64,000 nt of DNA from Grimontia celer (GCF_900055185.1 NZ_FIZX01000007.1:1-64000); one strand, 5' to 3'. Numbered from the stretch's first letter, positions 50,102 to 58,554 are shown. The notes: generated from the letters alone by a model not told the origin. A program made the numbers and translations.

Positions 50102-50133
50102 TTTGGGTTCCCTCACCCCCAATGACAAAAAGG
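50102..50133 (+). promoter_or_regulatory. Candidate preQ1-I riboswitch before yhhQ
   Basis: TTGGG (50103-50107) pairs with CCCAA (50118-50122) around the loop TTCCCTCACC; an A-rich tail TGACAAAAAGG follows, whose AAGG (50130-50133) is the yhhQ ribosome-binding site six bases before the ATG. CCT in the loop can pair with AGG in the tail, making the H-type pseudoknot of class I preQ1 riboswitches. The order resembles Thermoanaerobacter tengcongensis and Bacillus preQ1-I aptamers (GGUUC...ACC...AAAAA). The downstream gene imports queuosine precursors. A further hairpin, CCAGAT/ATCTGG (50073-50090), precedes it. Confidence 0.68.
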
Positions 50134-50139
50134 TTCACA

Positions 50140-50805
50140 ATGAGCACTTTTACGCCCGCGCAACAGCGCAAAGCCCTCTCTTTCCTGGTGGTTTTCCACC
50201 TGGTTATCATTGCATCCAGTAACTACCTGGTTCAGCTGCCATTTACCGTTTTCGGGTTTCACACCACTTGGGGTGCGTTTACTTTCCCGTTCATTTTTCT
50301 GGCAACTGATCTAACCGTTCGCATCTTTGGTGCGGGCCTTGCGCGCAGGATCATATTCGCGGTCATGGTGCCGTCGTTGCTGATCTCCTATGTGCTGTCG
50401 GTTCTTTTCTACCAAGGCGAATATCAGGGACTGGGTCATTTGACTGAGTTTAATCTGTTCGTTGCGCGTATCGCTGCAGCAAGCTTTATGGCTTACCTGC
50501 TGGGACAAATCCTCGATATCCATGTGTTCAACCGTCTGCGCCAAACCAAGCAATGGTGGGTGGCACCAAGCTGTTCAACGCTGTTTGGCAATGCGATTGA
50601 TACCTTGGCGTTCTTTGCGATTGCTTTCTACAACAGTCCGGATGCCTTTATGGCGGAGAACTGGGTGGAAATCGCGCTGGTCGATTATGCATTTAAACTG
50701 GTGATCAGCCTCGGCTTGTTCGTTCCTATGTATGGTGTGCTGCTGAACTATATTGTCAGCCGCATTACCCAGGTGAACGAAGCGGTTGAAACCAAACTGG
50801 TTTAA
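50140..50805 (+). CDS. yhhQ: Queuosine precursor transporter YhhQ
   Basis: A 221-residue membrane protein with about six helices, of the vitamin-uptake/ECF-like YhhQ family that imports preQ0/preQ1 for tRNA queuosine. Typical segments are ASSNYLVQLP, TFPFIFLATDLTVRIFG and STLFGNAIDTLAFFAIAF. ATG 50140 has AAGG six bases upstream, inside the riboswitch candidate; a frame from 50095 would read through it and is rejected. A terminator follows. Confidence 0.95.
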   Translation: MSTFTPAQQRKALSFLVVFHLVIIASSNYLVQLPFTVFGFHTTWGAFTFPFIFLATDLTVRIFGAGLARRIIFAVMVPSLLISYVLSVLFYQGEYQGLGHLTEFNLFVARIAAASFMAYLLGQILDIHVFNRLRQTKQWWVAPSCSTLFGNAIDTLAFFAIAFYNSPDAFMAENWVEIALVDYAFKLVISLGLFVPMYGVLLNYIVSRITQVNEAVETKLV

Positions 50806-50839
50806 CAGCGAAATCAACGCAGAATATTGAGGGAAAGAG

Positions 50840-50866
50840 AGTCGGTCGAAAGACCGGCTTTTTTTT
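50840..50866 (+). terminator. Terminator after yhhQ
   Basis: AGTCGGTC/GACCGGCT (one G-U) with a GAAA tetraloop and eight T. Confidence 0.9.
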
Positions 50867-50935
50867 ATGTCCTATCTTCAAGCGCTATAATCGAATCACG
50901 AGCGTCTTGGCGCTGACTATTTCAAGGAATCCCTC

Positions 50936-51376
50936 ATGATCATTCGAGAAGGCACGCTGGCGGAAGCTGTGAACGTGCTGAGCCAGATTGATGAGTTTGC
51001 CCATCAGGAAACCCTCACATCGTTAAAAAAACGTATTGGTGATAAACCATCACTGGTACTGGTTGCTGATATCGACGGCGAACTTTGTGGCGTCAAAATT
51101 GGCTATCAGTTAGATAACGAGTGTTTTTACAGTTGGTTGGGTGGTGTCACGAAGGCCGGTCGCCGTCGTGGTATTGCACAGGCATTGCTGCATGCGCAGG
51201 AACGTTGGGTGACAAAACATGGCTATACCAGTCTCAGGGTAAAGTCCCGTAACCGCTTTGCAGGCATGCTGTGTTTGCTGCTTAACAACCACTACCAGAT
51301 TGAACATCTGGAGAAAAAAGACGCATTGGAGCAATATCGCCTTCATTTTGTGAAGAAAATCACACCTGTGGCATGA
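50936..51376 (+). CDS. GNAT-family N-acetyltransferase
   Basis: A 146-residue acetyltransferase. The acetyl-CoA binding motif A is seen in SWLGGVTKAGRRRGIAQALLHAQERW, followed by the motif B region SLRVKSRNRFAGMLCLLLNNHYQI. Substrate unknown. AAGGA precedes the ATG. It stands alone; RyhB starts about 60 bases downstream with its own promoter. Confidence 0.9.
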   Translation: MIIREGTLAEAVNVLSQIDEFAHQETLTSLKKRIGDKPSLVLVADIDGELCGVKIGYQLDNECFYSWLGGVTKAGRRRGIAQALLHAQERWVTKHGYTSLRVKSRNRFAGMLCLLLNNHYQIEHLEKKDALEQYRLHFVKKITPVA

Positions 51377-51402
51377 AGGTAAAAAAACAACCGAAATACT
51401 GC

Positions 51403-51432
51403 TTGCTAAATAGTAATGAGAATGATTATTAT
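51403..51432 (+). promoter_or_regulatory. ryhB promoter with Fur box
   Basis: TTGCTA (51403-51408), 18 bases, TATTAT (51427-51432). TGAGAAT-G-ATTATTA (51417-51431) matches the 7-1-7 Fur consensus TGATAATNATTATCA with two differences and covers the -10 region. Iron-loaded Fur would block this promoter, as for ryhB in other species. Confidence 0.85.
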
Positions 51433-51438
51433 TTGTCT

Positions 51439-51586
51439 TGTTCGAGGGCAAGTGGGAAACTTACTTTCGAACACACGACATTGCTCACATTGCTTCCAGT
51501 ATATGTTTTTGCATGAAACTGCTTACGTTGTGCAGTTGACCCTGATGCAGGCGACGCTTTTGCTCAAAGCGTCGCTTTTTTCTTTT
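51439..51586 (+). ncRNA. ryhB: RyhB iron-responsive small RNA
   Basis: The segment CACGACATTGCTCACATTGC followed by TTCCAGTA (51474-51501) is identical to the core pairing region of E. coli RyhB. A Fur-controlled promoter lies upstream and a strong terminator (GCGACGCTTT/AAAGCGTCGC with T-run, 51551-51586) ends it, giving ~148 bases. RyhB works with Hfq to repress iron-using proteins when iron is scarce. It is longer than the 90-base E. coli form, in keeping with longer vibrio RyhB RNAs. The exact 5' end is inferred from the promoter. Confidence 0.95.
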
Positions 51587-51611
51587 CTATCTTTCCGATC
51601 TTTCTAAACGC

Positions 51612-52262
51612 TTACGCCAGTTCAACCAGCTTACTGACTAGCTTAGCGATCCCCGCATTTGCCTGACTGACAGAGGTGGCCAGCATGTATGCCGGCGTTG
51701 AGAGTAGGCGACGGCTTTGATCCAGCACGAAGTCATCCACCGGGCAATCGATGTGCTCACCGCCCATGGCGTTGAAAGCCGCTGCAGTCTGCGGATCGTT
51801 ACCGATAGTCCCTTTCGCGCCAGGGCCATACACTTTCGGGATCAAGACTGGAGAGATACAAACATAACCAGCAGGCTTTTCCGCGGTGGCAAACGCCTTA
51901 CACACGCGAAGCACTTCTTTCTCGATCTCCATTTCTTCGTCGCTGGTGGCAAAGGTGCTCAGGTTCTTCGCAACGCCAAATCCGCCGGGTAGCAGCAGGG
52001 CATCAAACTCATTCACATTGAGTTCGCTGAGTGGCTTTACATCACCGCGGGCAATACGTGCCGCCTCTACCAGAACATTGCGTGTTTCACCGGACTCTTC
52101 ACCCGCGGCGTGATTAATTACATGGTGTTGGTTAACATCCGGCGCGAAACAATGCCAGGAAGCACCCGCCTGCTCAATGGCCAGCAGGGATAAAACGGAT
52201 TCATGGATCTCTGCGCCGTCGTAAACACCACAACCAGCCAGAATGACTGCCACTTTCTTCAT
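51612..52262 (-). CDS. elbB: Isoprenoid biosynthesis glyoxalase ElbB
   Basis: A 216-residue DJ-1/PfpI-fold protein close to E. coli ElbB. Features are VILAGCGVYDGAEIHES, DALLLPGGFGVAKNLSTFA, PAGYVCISPVLIPK with the nucleophile-position Cys, and GTIGNDPQTAAAFNAMG. Glyoxalase activity is reported for the E. coli protein; the isoprenoid link is less sure. Convergent with ryhB, so the 25 bases between the two ends are shared by both. Confidence 0.94.
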   Translation of the reverse strand: MKKVAVILAGCGVYDGAEIHESVLSLLAIEQAGASWHCFAPDVNQHHVINHAAGEESGETRNVLVEAARIARGDVKPLSELNVNEFDALLLPGGFGVAKNLSTFATSDEEMEIEKEVLRVCKAFATAEKPAGYVCISPVLIPKVYGPGAKGTIGNDPQTAAAFNAMGGEHIDCPVDDFVLDQSRRLLSTPAYMLATSVSQANAGIAKLVSKLVELA

Positions 52263-52376
52263 AAATGCGTCCTCATTATAAATTCGGGACAGGCAATCAC
52301 CGCTTATTCCTAGCCTGTCAGCTCATCAATGCTAGGCTAGTTTATGAGCAAACTGGTAGGGATTTGAATCTAACCG

Positions 52377-52634
52377 GATCACATCCTTACAGATCGATAA
52401 AAGAAAATTCTTCTGGATAACTCGATCATGCCACTAATTTCTTTTTCCACAGTCGATGATCGGCGATCGATCCTGATCACGATCAATGACTTAAGGTTAA
52501 GTGCAAGAAAAATAAAAGGTAAAAATCTTTTCTTTATGACATTCCTAATCTGATCTACCGACCTGAAAATAAATACCAACAAACTTATCCACAGCGAATT
52601 TCAGTGAATGAGTTGTGTATAAGGCTTATGCACA
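52377..52634. promoter_or_regulatory. oriC-like cluster of Dam (GATC) sites and DnaA boxes upstream of polA
   Basis: Nine GATC sites lie within 52377-52555 (52377, 52392, 52424, 52458, 52465, 52469, 52475, 52481, 52552), five of them in 27 bases. DnaA-box sequences are TTATCCACA (52585, consensus), TTATACACA on the minus strand (52614-52622), TTATGCACA (52626) and weaker TTTTCCACA (52443) and TTATCCAGA (52412, minus). An AT-rich run (52500-52545) lies between. DnaA activation of polA is reported for E. coli, and this region is the polA promoter region. The rest of the 52263-52791 gap shows no gene. Confidence 0.65.
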
Positions 52635-52791
52635 GGGTAGGTGGAGTCGACTAAACAGTGGGGAATAATGGTGTAAATCCAAAGCGATCACCTTGGCATT
52701 CCTGAGCCGAAGAGCGAAATCTCGGGTTAACAGACTCCGGAACTCGTGGCATCCTTACCCATCAATCATTTTCCGGTTAGCTTATAACGTT

Positions 52792-55587
52792 ATGGCGACG
52801 ACTTCTGATAACCCGTTGATCCTGGTCGACGGCTCTTCTTATCTCTACCGCGCGTACCACGCTTCTCCCAACCTGACCAATGCGAATGGCGAGCCAACAG
52901 GTGCCGTTTATGGCGTGGTGAACATGCTGCGCAGCTTGGTGAAACAGTATCCGCAATCTCATGTGGCGGTGATTTTCGACGCCAAAGGCAAGACCTTCCG
53001 TGACGACATGTATGCGGAATACAAAGCGCACCGCCCGCCAATGCCGGATGATCTGCGCAGCCAAATTGCCCCGCTGCATCAAATCATCGAAGCCATGGGC
53101 TTCCCGATGCTGGTGATTGAAGGTGTTGAAGCGGATGACGTTATAGGAACATTAGCGGTGCAAGGTTCCAAAGCAGGGATGCCAGTTCTTATCAGTACCG
53201 GTGATAAAGACATGGCGCAGTTGGTGGATGAAAACGTCACCCTGATCAACACCATGACCAACGTGATCATGACGCCACAGGGCGTGCATGACAAATATGG
53301 CTTTGGCCCAGAGCACATCATCGACTATCTCGCACTCATGGGCGATAAAGTCGATAACATCCCGGGTGTTCCGGGTGTGGGTGAGAAAACCGCCACTGCG
53401 CTTATCGCTGGTATCGGCGGCCTGGATGCGTTGTATGACAACCTTGATAAGATCGCAGACCTTAGCTTCCGTGGCTCGAAAACCATGGCGAAGAAGCTTG
53501 AGGACAACAAAGAGAACGCTTACCTCTCTTATCAGCTTGCCACTATCAAGCTTGATTGTGAGTTGCCGTTTAAGCCGGAAGAGCTGATCAACCGCGCGGC
53601 AGATAACGACAAGCTGGTTGAGCTTTTCACTGAACTGAACTTCAAGCGCTGGCTGGCAGAAGCCCAAAGTGGTAACGCAGGTGTTGATGCCGTCGCAGAG
53701 CGCGCAGCTTCTGGCGCTTCATCAGCGAAATCGTCTGCCAAAGCAGAAGCGACATTCGAGGCCGCTGCGATTGATCGCGGCCAATACGAAACCATCCTTA
53801 CAGAAGACGACTTCCAGCGCTGGATGGAGAAGCTGAAGAAAACCAATGTCGTGGCTTTCGATACCGAAACCGATAGCCTGGACTACATGGAAGCCAATCT
53901 GGTGGGGATTTCCTTCGCCGTTGCTGAAGGTGAAGCGGCTTACCTGCCGCTGACTCACGACTATCTGGATGCGCCGAAGCAGCTCGACCGAGACTGGGTG
54001 CTGGAAGAAATGAAAGCCTGGCTTGAAGATGCCGGTGCGCTGAAAGTCGGCCAGAACCTGAAATACGATGCGAGCGTGCTTGCTCGTTACGATATCGCGA
54101 TGCGCGGCATTGCTTACGACACCATGTTGGAATCTTACGTGTTCAACAGCGTGGCAGGTAAGCATGACATGGACAGCTTGGCACTTCGCTACCTGCAGCA
54201 TAAGTGTATCAGCTTTGAAGAGATTGCCGGTAAGGGTAAGAAGCAGCTGACGTTCAATCAGATTGAAATGGATCAGGCGGCTCCTTACGCGGCAGAAGAC
54301 GCTGATGTCACCCTGCGTTTGCACAATGCCCTGATGGCACAGCTCAACAATGACGAGAAACTGAAAGTTATTTTCGAGCAGTACGAAATGCCATTGGTGC
54401 CAGTTCTTTCGCGTATTGAGCGCCATGGTGTGTTGATCAGTGCGGAAATGCTGGCGAAGCAATCTCAGGAAATTGCGATTCGCTTGGATGAGCTCGAAAA
54501 GGAAACTTATGAGATTGCCGGTGAAGAATTTAACCTGAGTTCACCCAAGCAGCTTCAGGCGATCCTGTTCGAGAAAATGGGTCTGCCAGTGTTGAAGAAG
54601 ACACCATCAGGCACCCCTTCTACCAATGAAGAAGTGCTTCAGGAGCTGGCGCTGGATTACCCGCTGCCAAAACGCATTCTGGAATACCGTGGACTGGCGA
54701 AGCTGAAATCCACTTATACCGACAAACTGCCGAAGATGGTTAAGCCGGCTACTGGCCGTGTGCACACTTCTTATCATCAGGCAGTAACGGCAACGGGCCG
54801 TTTGTCATCAACCGATCCGAACCTTCAGAACATTCCAATCCGCAATGAAGAAGGGCGTCGTATCCGTCAGGCGTTTATCGCACCGGCAGGTAAGACCATT
54901 CTGGCAGTCGACTACTCGCAAATTGAACTTCGTATCATGGCGCACCTGTCTGGTGATGAAGCCCTGATTGATGCTTTCCGTCACGGCAAAGACATCCATG
55001 CGGCAACGGCTGCAGAAGTGATGGGGATTGATATCAGTGATGTCACCTCTGAAATGCGTCGCCGTGCGAAAGCGATCAACTTCGGCCTTATCTATGGCAT
55101 GAGTGCGTTTGGTCTGGCAAAACAGCTCGGCATTCCACGTGGTGAAGCGCAGCAATACATGGAACGCTACTTCGAGCGCTACCCAGGCGTACGCCAATAC
55201 ATGGAAACCACCCGACTTCAGGCTGCCGAGCAGGGCTATGTTGAAACCATCTTTGGCCGCCGTCTTCACCTGCCGGAAATCAAATCCAGCAATGCCATGC
55301 GTCGTAAAGGGGCAGAGCGTGCTGCGATCAACGCCCCGATGCAGGGGACGGCGGCTGATATCATCAAACGTGCGATGATTTTGGTGGATGCCTGGATTCA
55401 AACCCAGCCTGAGGGTCGTGTGGCTCTTATCATGCAAGTACACGATGAATTGGTGTTGGAAGTAGATACCGAACACCTTTCTGACATTGAGCAACAGGTT
55501 TGTAAGTTAATGGAATCTGCTGCGTTGCTGGAAGTTCCGCTGGTCGCCGAGTCTGGTAGCGGTGAAAACTGGGACCAGGCGCATTAA
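52792..55587 (+). CDS. polA: DNA polymerase I PolA
   Basis: A 931-residue polymerase (E. coli 928) with three domains: 5'-3' exonuclease ([47 protein letters not shown]), 3'-5' exonuclease ([12 protein letters not shown], intact Asp and Glu) and family A polymerase (motif [18 protein letters not shown], motif [15 protein letters not shown], motif [11 protein letters not shown]). ATG 52792 gives the conserved start [14 protein letters not shown]; the frame upstream to 52693 is non-homologous. The ribosome-binding site is weak. Confidence 0.98.
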   Translation: MATTSDNPLILVDGSSYLYRAYHASPNLTNANGEPTGAVYGVVNMLRSLVKQYPQSHVAVIFDAKGKTFRDDMYAEYKAHRPPMPDDLRSQIAPLHQIIEAMGFPMLVIEGVEADDVIGTLAVQGSKAGMPVLISTGDKDMAQLVDENVTLINTMTNVIMTPQGVHDKYGFGPEHIIDYLALMGDKVDNIPGVPGVGEKTATALIAGIGGLDALYDNLDKIADLSFRGSKTMAKKLEDNKENAYLSYQLATIKLDCELPFKPEELINRAADNDKLVELFTELNFKRWLAEAQSGNAGVDAVAERAASGASSAKSSAKAEATFEAAAIDRGQYETILTEDDFQRWMEKLKKTNVVAFDTETDSLDYMEANLVGISFAVAEGEAAYLPLTHDYLDAPKQLDRDWVLEEMKAWLEDAGALKVGQNLKYDASVLARYDIAMRGIAYDTMLESYVFNSVAGKHDMDSLALRYLQHKCISFEEIAGKGKKQLTFNQIEMDQAAPYAAEDADVTLRLHNALMAQLNNDEKLKVIFEQYEMPLVPVLSRIERHGVLISAEMLAKQSQEIAIRLDELEKETYEIAGEEFNLSSPKQLQAILFEKMGLPVLKKTPSGTPSTNEEVLQELALDYPLPKRILEYRGLAKLKSTYTDKLPKMVKPATGRVHTSYHQAVTATGRLSSTDPNLQNIPIRNEEGRRIRQAFIAPAGKTILAVDYSQIELRIMAHLSGDEALIDAFRHGKDIHAATAAEVMGIDISDVTSEMRRRAKAINFGLIYGMSAFGLAKQLGIPRGEAQQYMERYFERYPGVRQYMETTRLQAAEQGYVETIFGRRLHLPEIKSSNAMRRKGAERAAINAPMQGTAADIIKRAMILVDAWIQTQPEGRVALIMQVHDELVLEVDTEHLSDIEQQVCKLMESAALLEVPLVAESGSGENWDQAH

Positions 55588-55640
55588 ATCAGGCGGTTGA
55601 TTCCGACCTGACTCGCACAAATACTTAAAACTTAACGCGA

Positions 55641-55667
55641 AAAAAGCCTGCAATTGCGGGCTTTTTT
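55641..55667 (+). terminator. Terminator after polA
   Basis: AAAGCCTGC and GCGGGCTTT (one U-G pair) with an AATT loop and T-run. Confidence 0.9.
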
Positions 55668-55778
55668 ATTCCTGTAATGAAACAAAATGAATACATCAGG
55701 TGTTCATTTCTATAATTTTATGAAAAAAAACTACGTAAAGGGTTTTCTTAATCGGCCATTTGATATACAGTAAGAGGC

Positions 55779-55887
55779 GTAGGGTACAGAGGTAAGATGT
55801 TCTATCTTTCAGACCTTTTGTTTCACGTTATTGGATTTAGCTGATTCAGCAGCCCCGGTTGACAAATGTCAGCCGGGGCATTTTTTA
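55779..55887 (+). ncRNA. spf: Spot 42 small RNA
   Basis: Starts GTAGGGTACAGAGGTAAGAT and continues through TTCTATCTTTCAGACCTTTT, almost identical to E. coli Spot 42, and ends in the terminator GCCCCGGTTGACA/TGTCAGCCGGGGC plus T-run; length 109 bases as in E. coli. Spot 42 with Hfq represses catabolic genes and is itself repressed by cAMP-CRP. It lies between polA and engB as in E. coli. A -10-like TATACA lies at 55764. An imperfect palindrome AAATGAA/TTCATTT (55685-55709) lies further upstream and could bind a regulator. Confidence 0.97.
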
Positions 55888-56008
55888 TTGTGCTTTCCCT
55901 ATCCTTTCTCTTTTCCATAATCATTCCAATATTTCCTTTTAATACAGTTAGTTAATGTTGTTAACTTTGGTGTATTTGTATTTTGTTACTGTTTATTAGA
56001 GTAAATAC

Positions 56009-56036
56009 TTTAACTTGAGAGTGTTGGCGCTATAAT
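56009..56036 (+). promoter_or_regulatory. Sigma-70 promoter of the sRNA candidate
   Basis: TTTAAC (56009-56014), 16 bases, then a perfect TATAAT (56031-56036). It points at a short transcript ended by a terminator 110 bases downstream. Confidence 0.6.
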
Positions 56037-56042
56037 GACCAC

Positions 56043-56146
56043 TGCTTCTTGTTCTTGATGTGTCTGAGTGGTCTGCAATCCAACTTACGATAGGCGACTC
56101 ACACGTTATTTCTGACCGAATTGAGCGATCGATTCGGTCTTTTTTT
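56043..56146 (+). ncRNA. Candidate small RNA between spf and engB
   Basis: A ~104-base unit with a consensus -10 box upstream, no ORF, a stem GTGT-GAGT/ACTCACAC (56060-56104, two-base bulge) and a Rho-independent terminator GACCGAAT/ATTCGGTC (56114-56139) with seven T. In Aliivibrio salmonicida an additional sRNA near spf (VSsrna24) has been reported; I cannot tell if this is the same. Rest of the gap, 56147-56408, is AT-rich and holds nothing I recognise. Confidence 0.6.
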
Positions 56147-56408
56147 ATCCAATCAATCCTGTAACTCACTTCCAAGATTCTATCTATTGGTATTTATACG
56201 ATACGGATGATATTTCTTTTTAAAAAATAAGTTTTACGAATAAGAATAAAGTGAATAGAAATCATTAGGTTGAAATTTGATGGGTGTGAATTGCCTGCGC
56301 TTTGAGGCAAATATGGCAATAGTTTGGGCGGGGCGAACTTGCGGGGTTGGGGAAAATCACTGACACTAACTTTATAACGACTAAAAAAACCTCCTATTTC
56401 TCTCCCGT

Positions 56409-56436
56409 TACCCCACCTACATGGTGGGGTCTTTAT
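56409..56436 (+). terminator. Terminator-like hairpin before the engB stop
   Basis: ACCCCACC-TACAT-GGTGGGGT followed by CTTTATTTT on the plus strand. On the minus strand, where engB ends 19 bases away, no T-run follows directly. The transcript it would end on the plus strand is unknown. Confidence 0.6.
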
Positions 56437-56454
56437 TTTCAGCGTCCTGACAGA

Positions 56455-57111
56455 TTAAGCGTCGTCGTTTTCAGTATCTTGCAGGTCTGGTTCTTGCGGG
56501 ATTTCAAGTGCCGGAGCGTACCAACCATCCAGCTTTTTGCGCAGTTTATCGACACCAATACCCTTTAAAGACGAGTAAAGCTCAACTTCTACATCCCCGC
56601 CAAAGTCTTTGGCCGCTTCACGCACTTTCAGTAGCTCAGCTTTGCGCGCGCCACTTTTCAGCTTGTCACACTTGGTCAACAGCGCCAGTACCGGCAAGTT
56701 GCTGTCTACCGCCCAGAAAATCAAATCCTGATCCAGCTCTTTCAGCGGATGGCGGATGTCCATCAACACCACGAGGCCTTTTAGCTGGTTACGCTTTTGC
56801 AGGTATTCGCCCAGAGATTTCTGCCATTTCAGCTTCATTTCCAGTGGAACTTGCGCGTAGCCGTAACCCGGTAAGTCAACAATGTGGCATCCCTCATCCA
56901 CTTTAAACAGGTTGATTAATTGTGTGCGACCCGGCGTTTTACTGGTTTTCACCAAGCTTTTTTGATCACAAAGCCTGTTTATTGAGCTAGATTTACCAGC
57001 ATTGGAACGACCTGCGAACGCGATCTCGATGCCAGTATCGTGAGGTAAAGCCCTGATATCTGGTGCACTGGTAATAAAGTGGGTGTTTCGATAGTTGAGT
57101 GAAGAATTCAC
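56455..57111 (-). CDS. engB: Ribosome biogenesis GTP-binding protein EngB (YihA/YsxC)
   Basis: A 218-residue essential GTPase for large-subunit assembly. G motifs: GRSNAGKSS (G1), [11 protein letters not shown] (G2 region), VDLPGYGYA (G3), TKCDK (G4) and SSLKGIG (G5). It starts with GTG at 57111, preceded by GGAG seven bases upstream. The acidic C-terminal tail ([13 protein letters not shown]) is an extension. Convergent with spf and divergent from the cytochrome c4 gene. Confidence 0.96.
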   Translation of the reverse strand: MNSSLNYRNTHFITSAPDIRALPHDTGIEIAFAGRSNAGKSSSINRLCDQKSLVKTSKTPGRTQLINLFKVDEGCHIVDLPGYGYAQVPLEMKLKWQKSLGEYLQKRNQLKGLVVLMDIRHPLKELDQDLIFWAVDSNLPVLALLTKCDKLKSGARKAELLKVREAAKDFGGDVEVELYSSLKGIGVDKLRKKLDGWYAPALEIPQEPDLQDTENDDA

Positions 57112-57260
57112 TGTTAACTCCGTCTCGACTTTATGTAGTCGACTGATTACTTTTATGTGAAATTGTGTAAAATGACCGTGCTCGGTTTTTGCTCGATGAT
57201 TGTATCATGATGGCGTGGGCATCGTGGTATTGGAAGCTTGATAATTATAAATGGAATGTC

Positions 57261-57878
57261 ATGAAGAGATTAGCGCTACTACTCACTTTATTCGCGAGCT
57301 TTACTGCCTTTGCACAAGGCGATGCAGAAGCAGGTAAAGCAAAATCAGCCACTTGCGCCGCTTGTCATGGTGCGGACGGTAACAGCGTCATTCCCGCCAA
57401 TCCTACCCTTGCAGGTCAACACGAAAAATACCTTCTGAAGCAGCTCAAAGAGTTCAAATTGGGTATGACGACTGGTGGTGCACAAGGCCGTAACAATGCC
57501 GTGATGGCTGGTATGGTGGCTGCACTGTCTGAGCAAGACATGGCAGATTTGGCGGCATACTATGCGTCTCAAACAGCGAAACCGGGTACAACACCGGAAT
57601 CTTCCATCGAAATCGGTGAAGAGCTGTATTTGGCTGGTGATCAGGAGCGCGGTATCGCGGCTTGTATCGCATGTCACGGCCCTCGCGGTAACGGTACCGC
57701 ACTGTCAGGCTTCCCGAAAATCTCTGGTCAGCATGCTGATTACGTGAAAGCTCAACTAATGGCATTCCGCGACGGTCAGCGTAACAACGACCTAAACGGC
57801 ATGATGCGCATTGTGGCGCAGAAACTGTCTGATAAAGAAATTGAAGCGATTTCTAATTATGTTGGTGGTCTGCACTAA
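57261..57878 (+). CDS. Diheme cytochrome c4
   Basis: A 205-residue periplasmic cytochrome. Signal peptide MKRLALLLTLFASFTAFA, then two c-type domains with CAACH and CIACH heme sites and axial Met candidates (NAVMAGM, LNGMM). It shuttles electrons to terminal oxidases. ATG 57261 starts the signal peptide; an upstream frame from 57189 is rejected. Divergent from engB, the usual arrangement in gammaproteobacteria. Terminator downstream. Confidence 0.95.
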   Translation: MKRLALLLTLFASFTAFAQGDAEAGKAKSATCAACHGADGNSVIPANPTLAGQHEKYLLKQLKEFKLGMTTGGAQGRNNAVMAGMVAALSEQDMADLAAYYASQTAKPGTTPESSIEIGEELYLAGDQERGIAACIACHGPRGNGTALSGFPKISGQHADYVKAQLMAFRDGQRNNDLNGMMRIVAQKLSDKEIEAISNYVGGLH

Positions 57879-57916
57879 CAGATTGTGCAAAAGCAAAATT
57901 GCACAATAAGACGTGA

Positions 57917-57942
57917 AAAAGGCAGCATTCGCTGCCTTTTTT
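57917..57942 (+). terminator. Terminator after cytochrome c4
   Basis: AAAAGGCAGC and GCTGCCTTTT form a perfect stem with an ATTC loop and continued T-run. Confidence 0.92.
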
Positions 57943-58137
57943 CGTTTGGGTTTCTTTTATTTCCCATGATCTTGTAAGCGATCGACCATTCTTTATAGAG
58001 AAAGGTGCGTAAAAATTTGTTGGTTTTTAATTTTTTCTTCTATATTTCAGAAAGATACTTTTCAAGTGCATTTGGTGATTGTTTGAATTGTGAGTTATCG
58101 CCTGTTTTGATAAGGGCGAAAGCGTAAACTTATTCAT

Positions 58138-58502
58138 GTCGACAGGAGCACGACACGGAAAGGACAATCAGGACGATTTCGCAGGGCTGCGGCAAGGATT
58201 CAAACGGACTTTGGCTTAGGAAAGCCTCAGAGACCAGGACGTTATGTTGTCAGGATGGCATTCAGAAGTGTGAAGGATTCACACTCAGCATGGACCACCT
58301 TCAGGACGAATGGTTAGGACACACACCAGGATGGTGATGACGACAGGACGTTGCGAGTAATAACTCAAATAAAAATGGCAGGACGCCCGCGCTTAGAAGG
58401 ACTCTTATTCACCGGGATGTGGTGTTACTGTTAGGGATGAAAACGGTAAATCCGTTCATTAGAACGCTATAGAGCGACAGGCTTTGCCTGTCGCTTTTTT
58501 CT
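58138..58502 (+). ncRNA. csrB: CsrB-family small RNA (CsrA-sequestering)
   Basis: A 365-base non-coding unit starting GTCGACAGGAGC, as E. coli csrB does, and containing about 19 GGA triplets, many as CAGGA(C/T) in hairpin loops (for example ACACACCAGGATGGTG). It ends in the terminator AGCGACAGGC-TTT-GCCTGTCGCT with T-run. Such RNAs titrate the translation regulator CsrA. A -10-like TAAACT lies at 58125. Upstream, TGTAAG at 57973 matches half of the GacA/VarA binding site; the rest of 57943-58124 is AT-rich with nothing further seen. Vibrios carry several paralogues (CsrB, C, D); which one this is cannot be told. Confidence 0.93.
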
Positions 58503-58554
58503 TATTCAACTTTCTGCTACATTTCCCGCCATTCAATTTGGTGTAGAAATCCCC

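Noticed and set aside
51416-51607. Short open frame over the ryhB region
   Set aside because: The region matches RyhB RNA with Fur box and terminator; no ribosome-binding site supports translation.
52377-52634. Calling this region the chromosomal origin oriC
   Set aside because: DnaA boxes and GATC sites are present but the order differs from oriC, the neighbours are elbB and polA rather than mioC/gidA, and the ATP-DnaA 13-mer array was not recognised.
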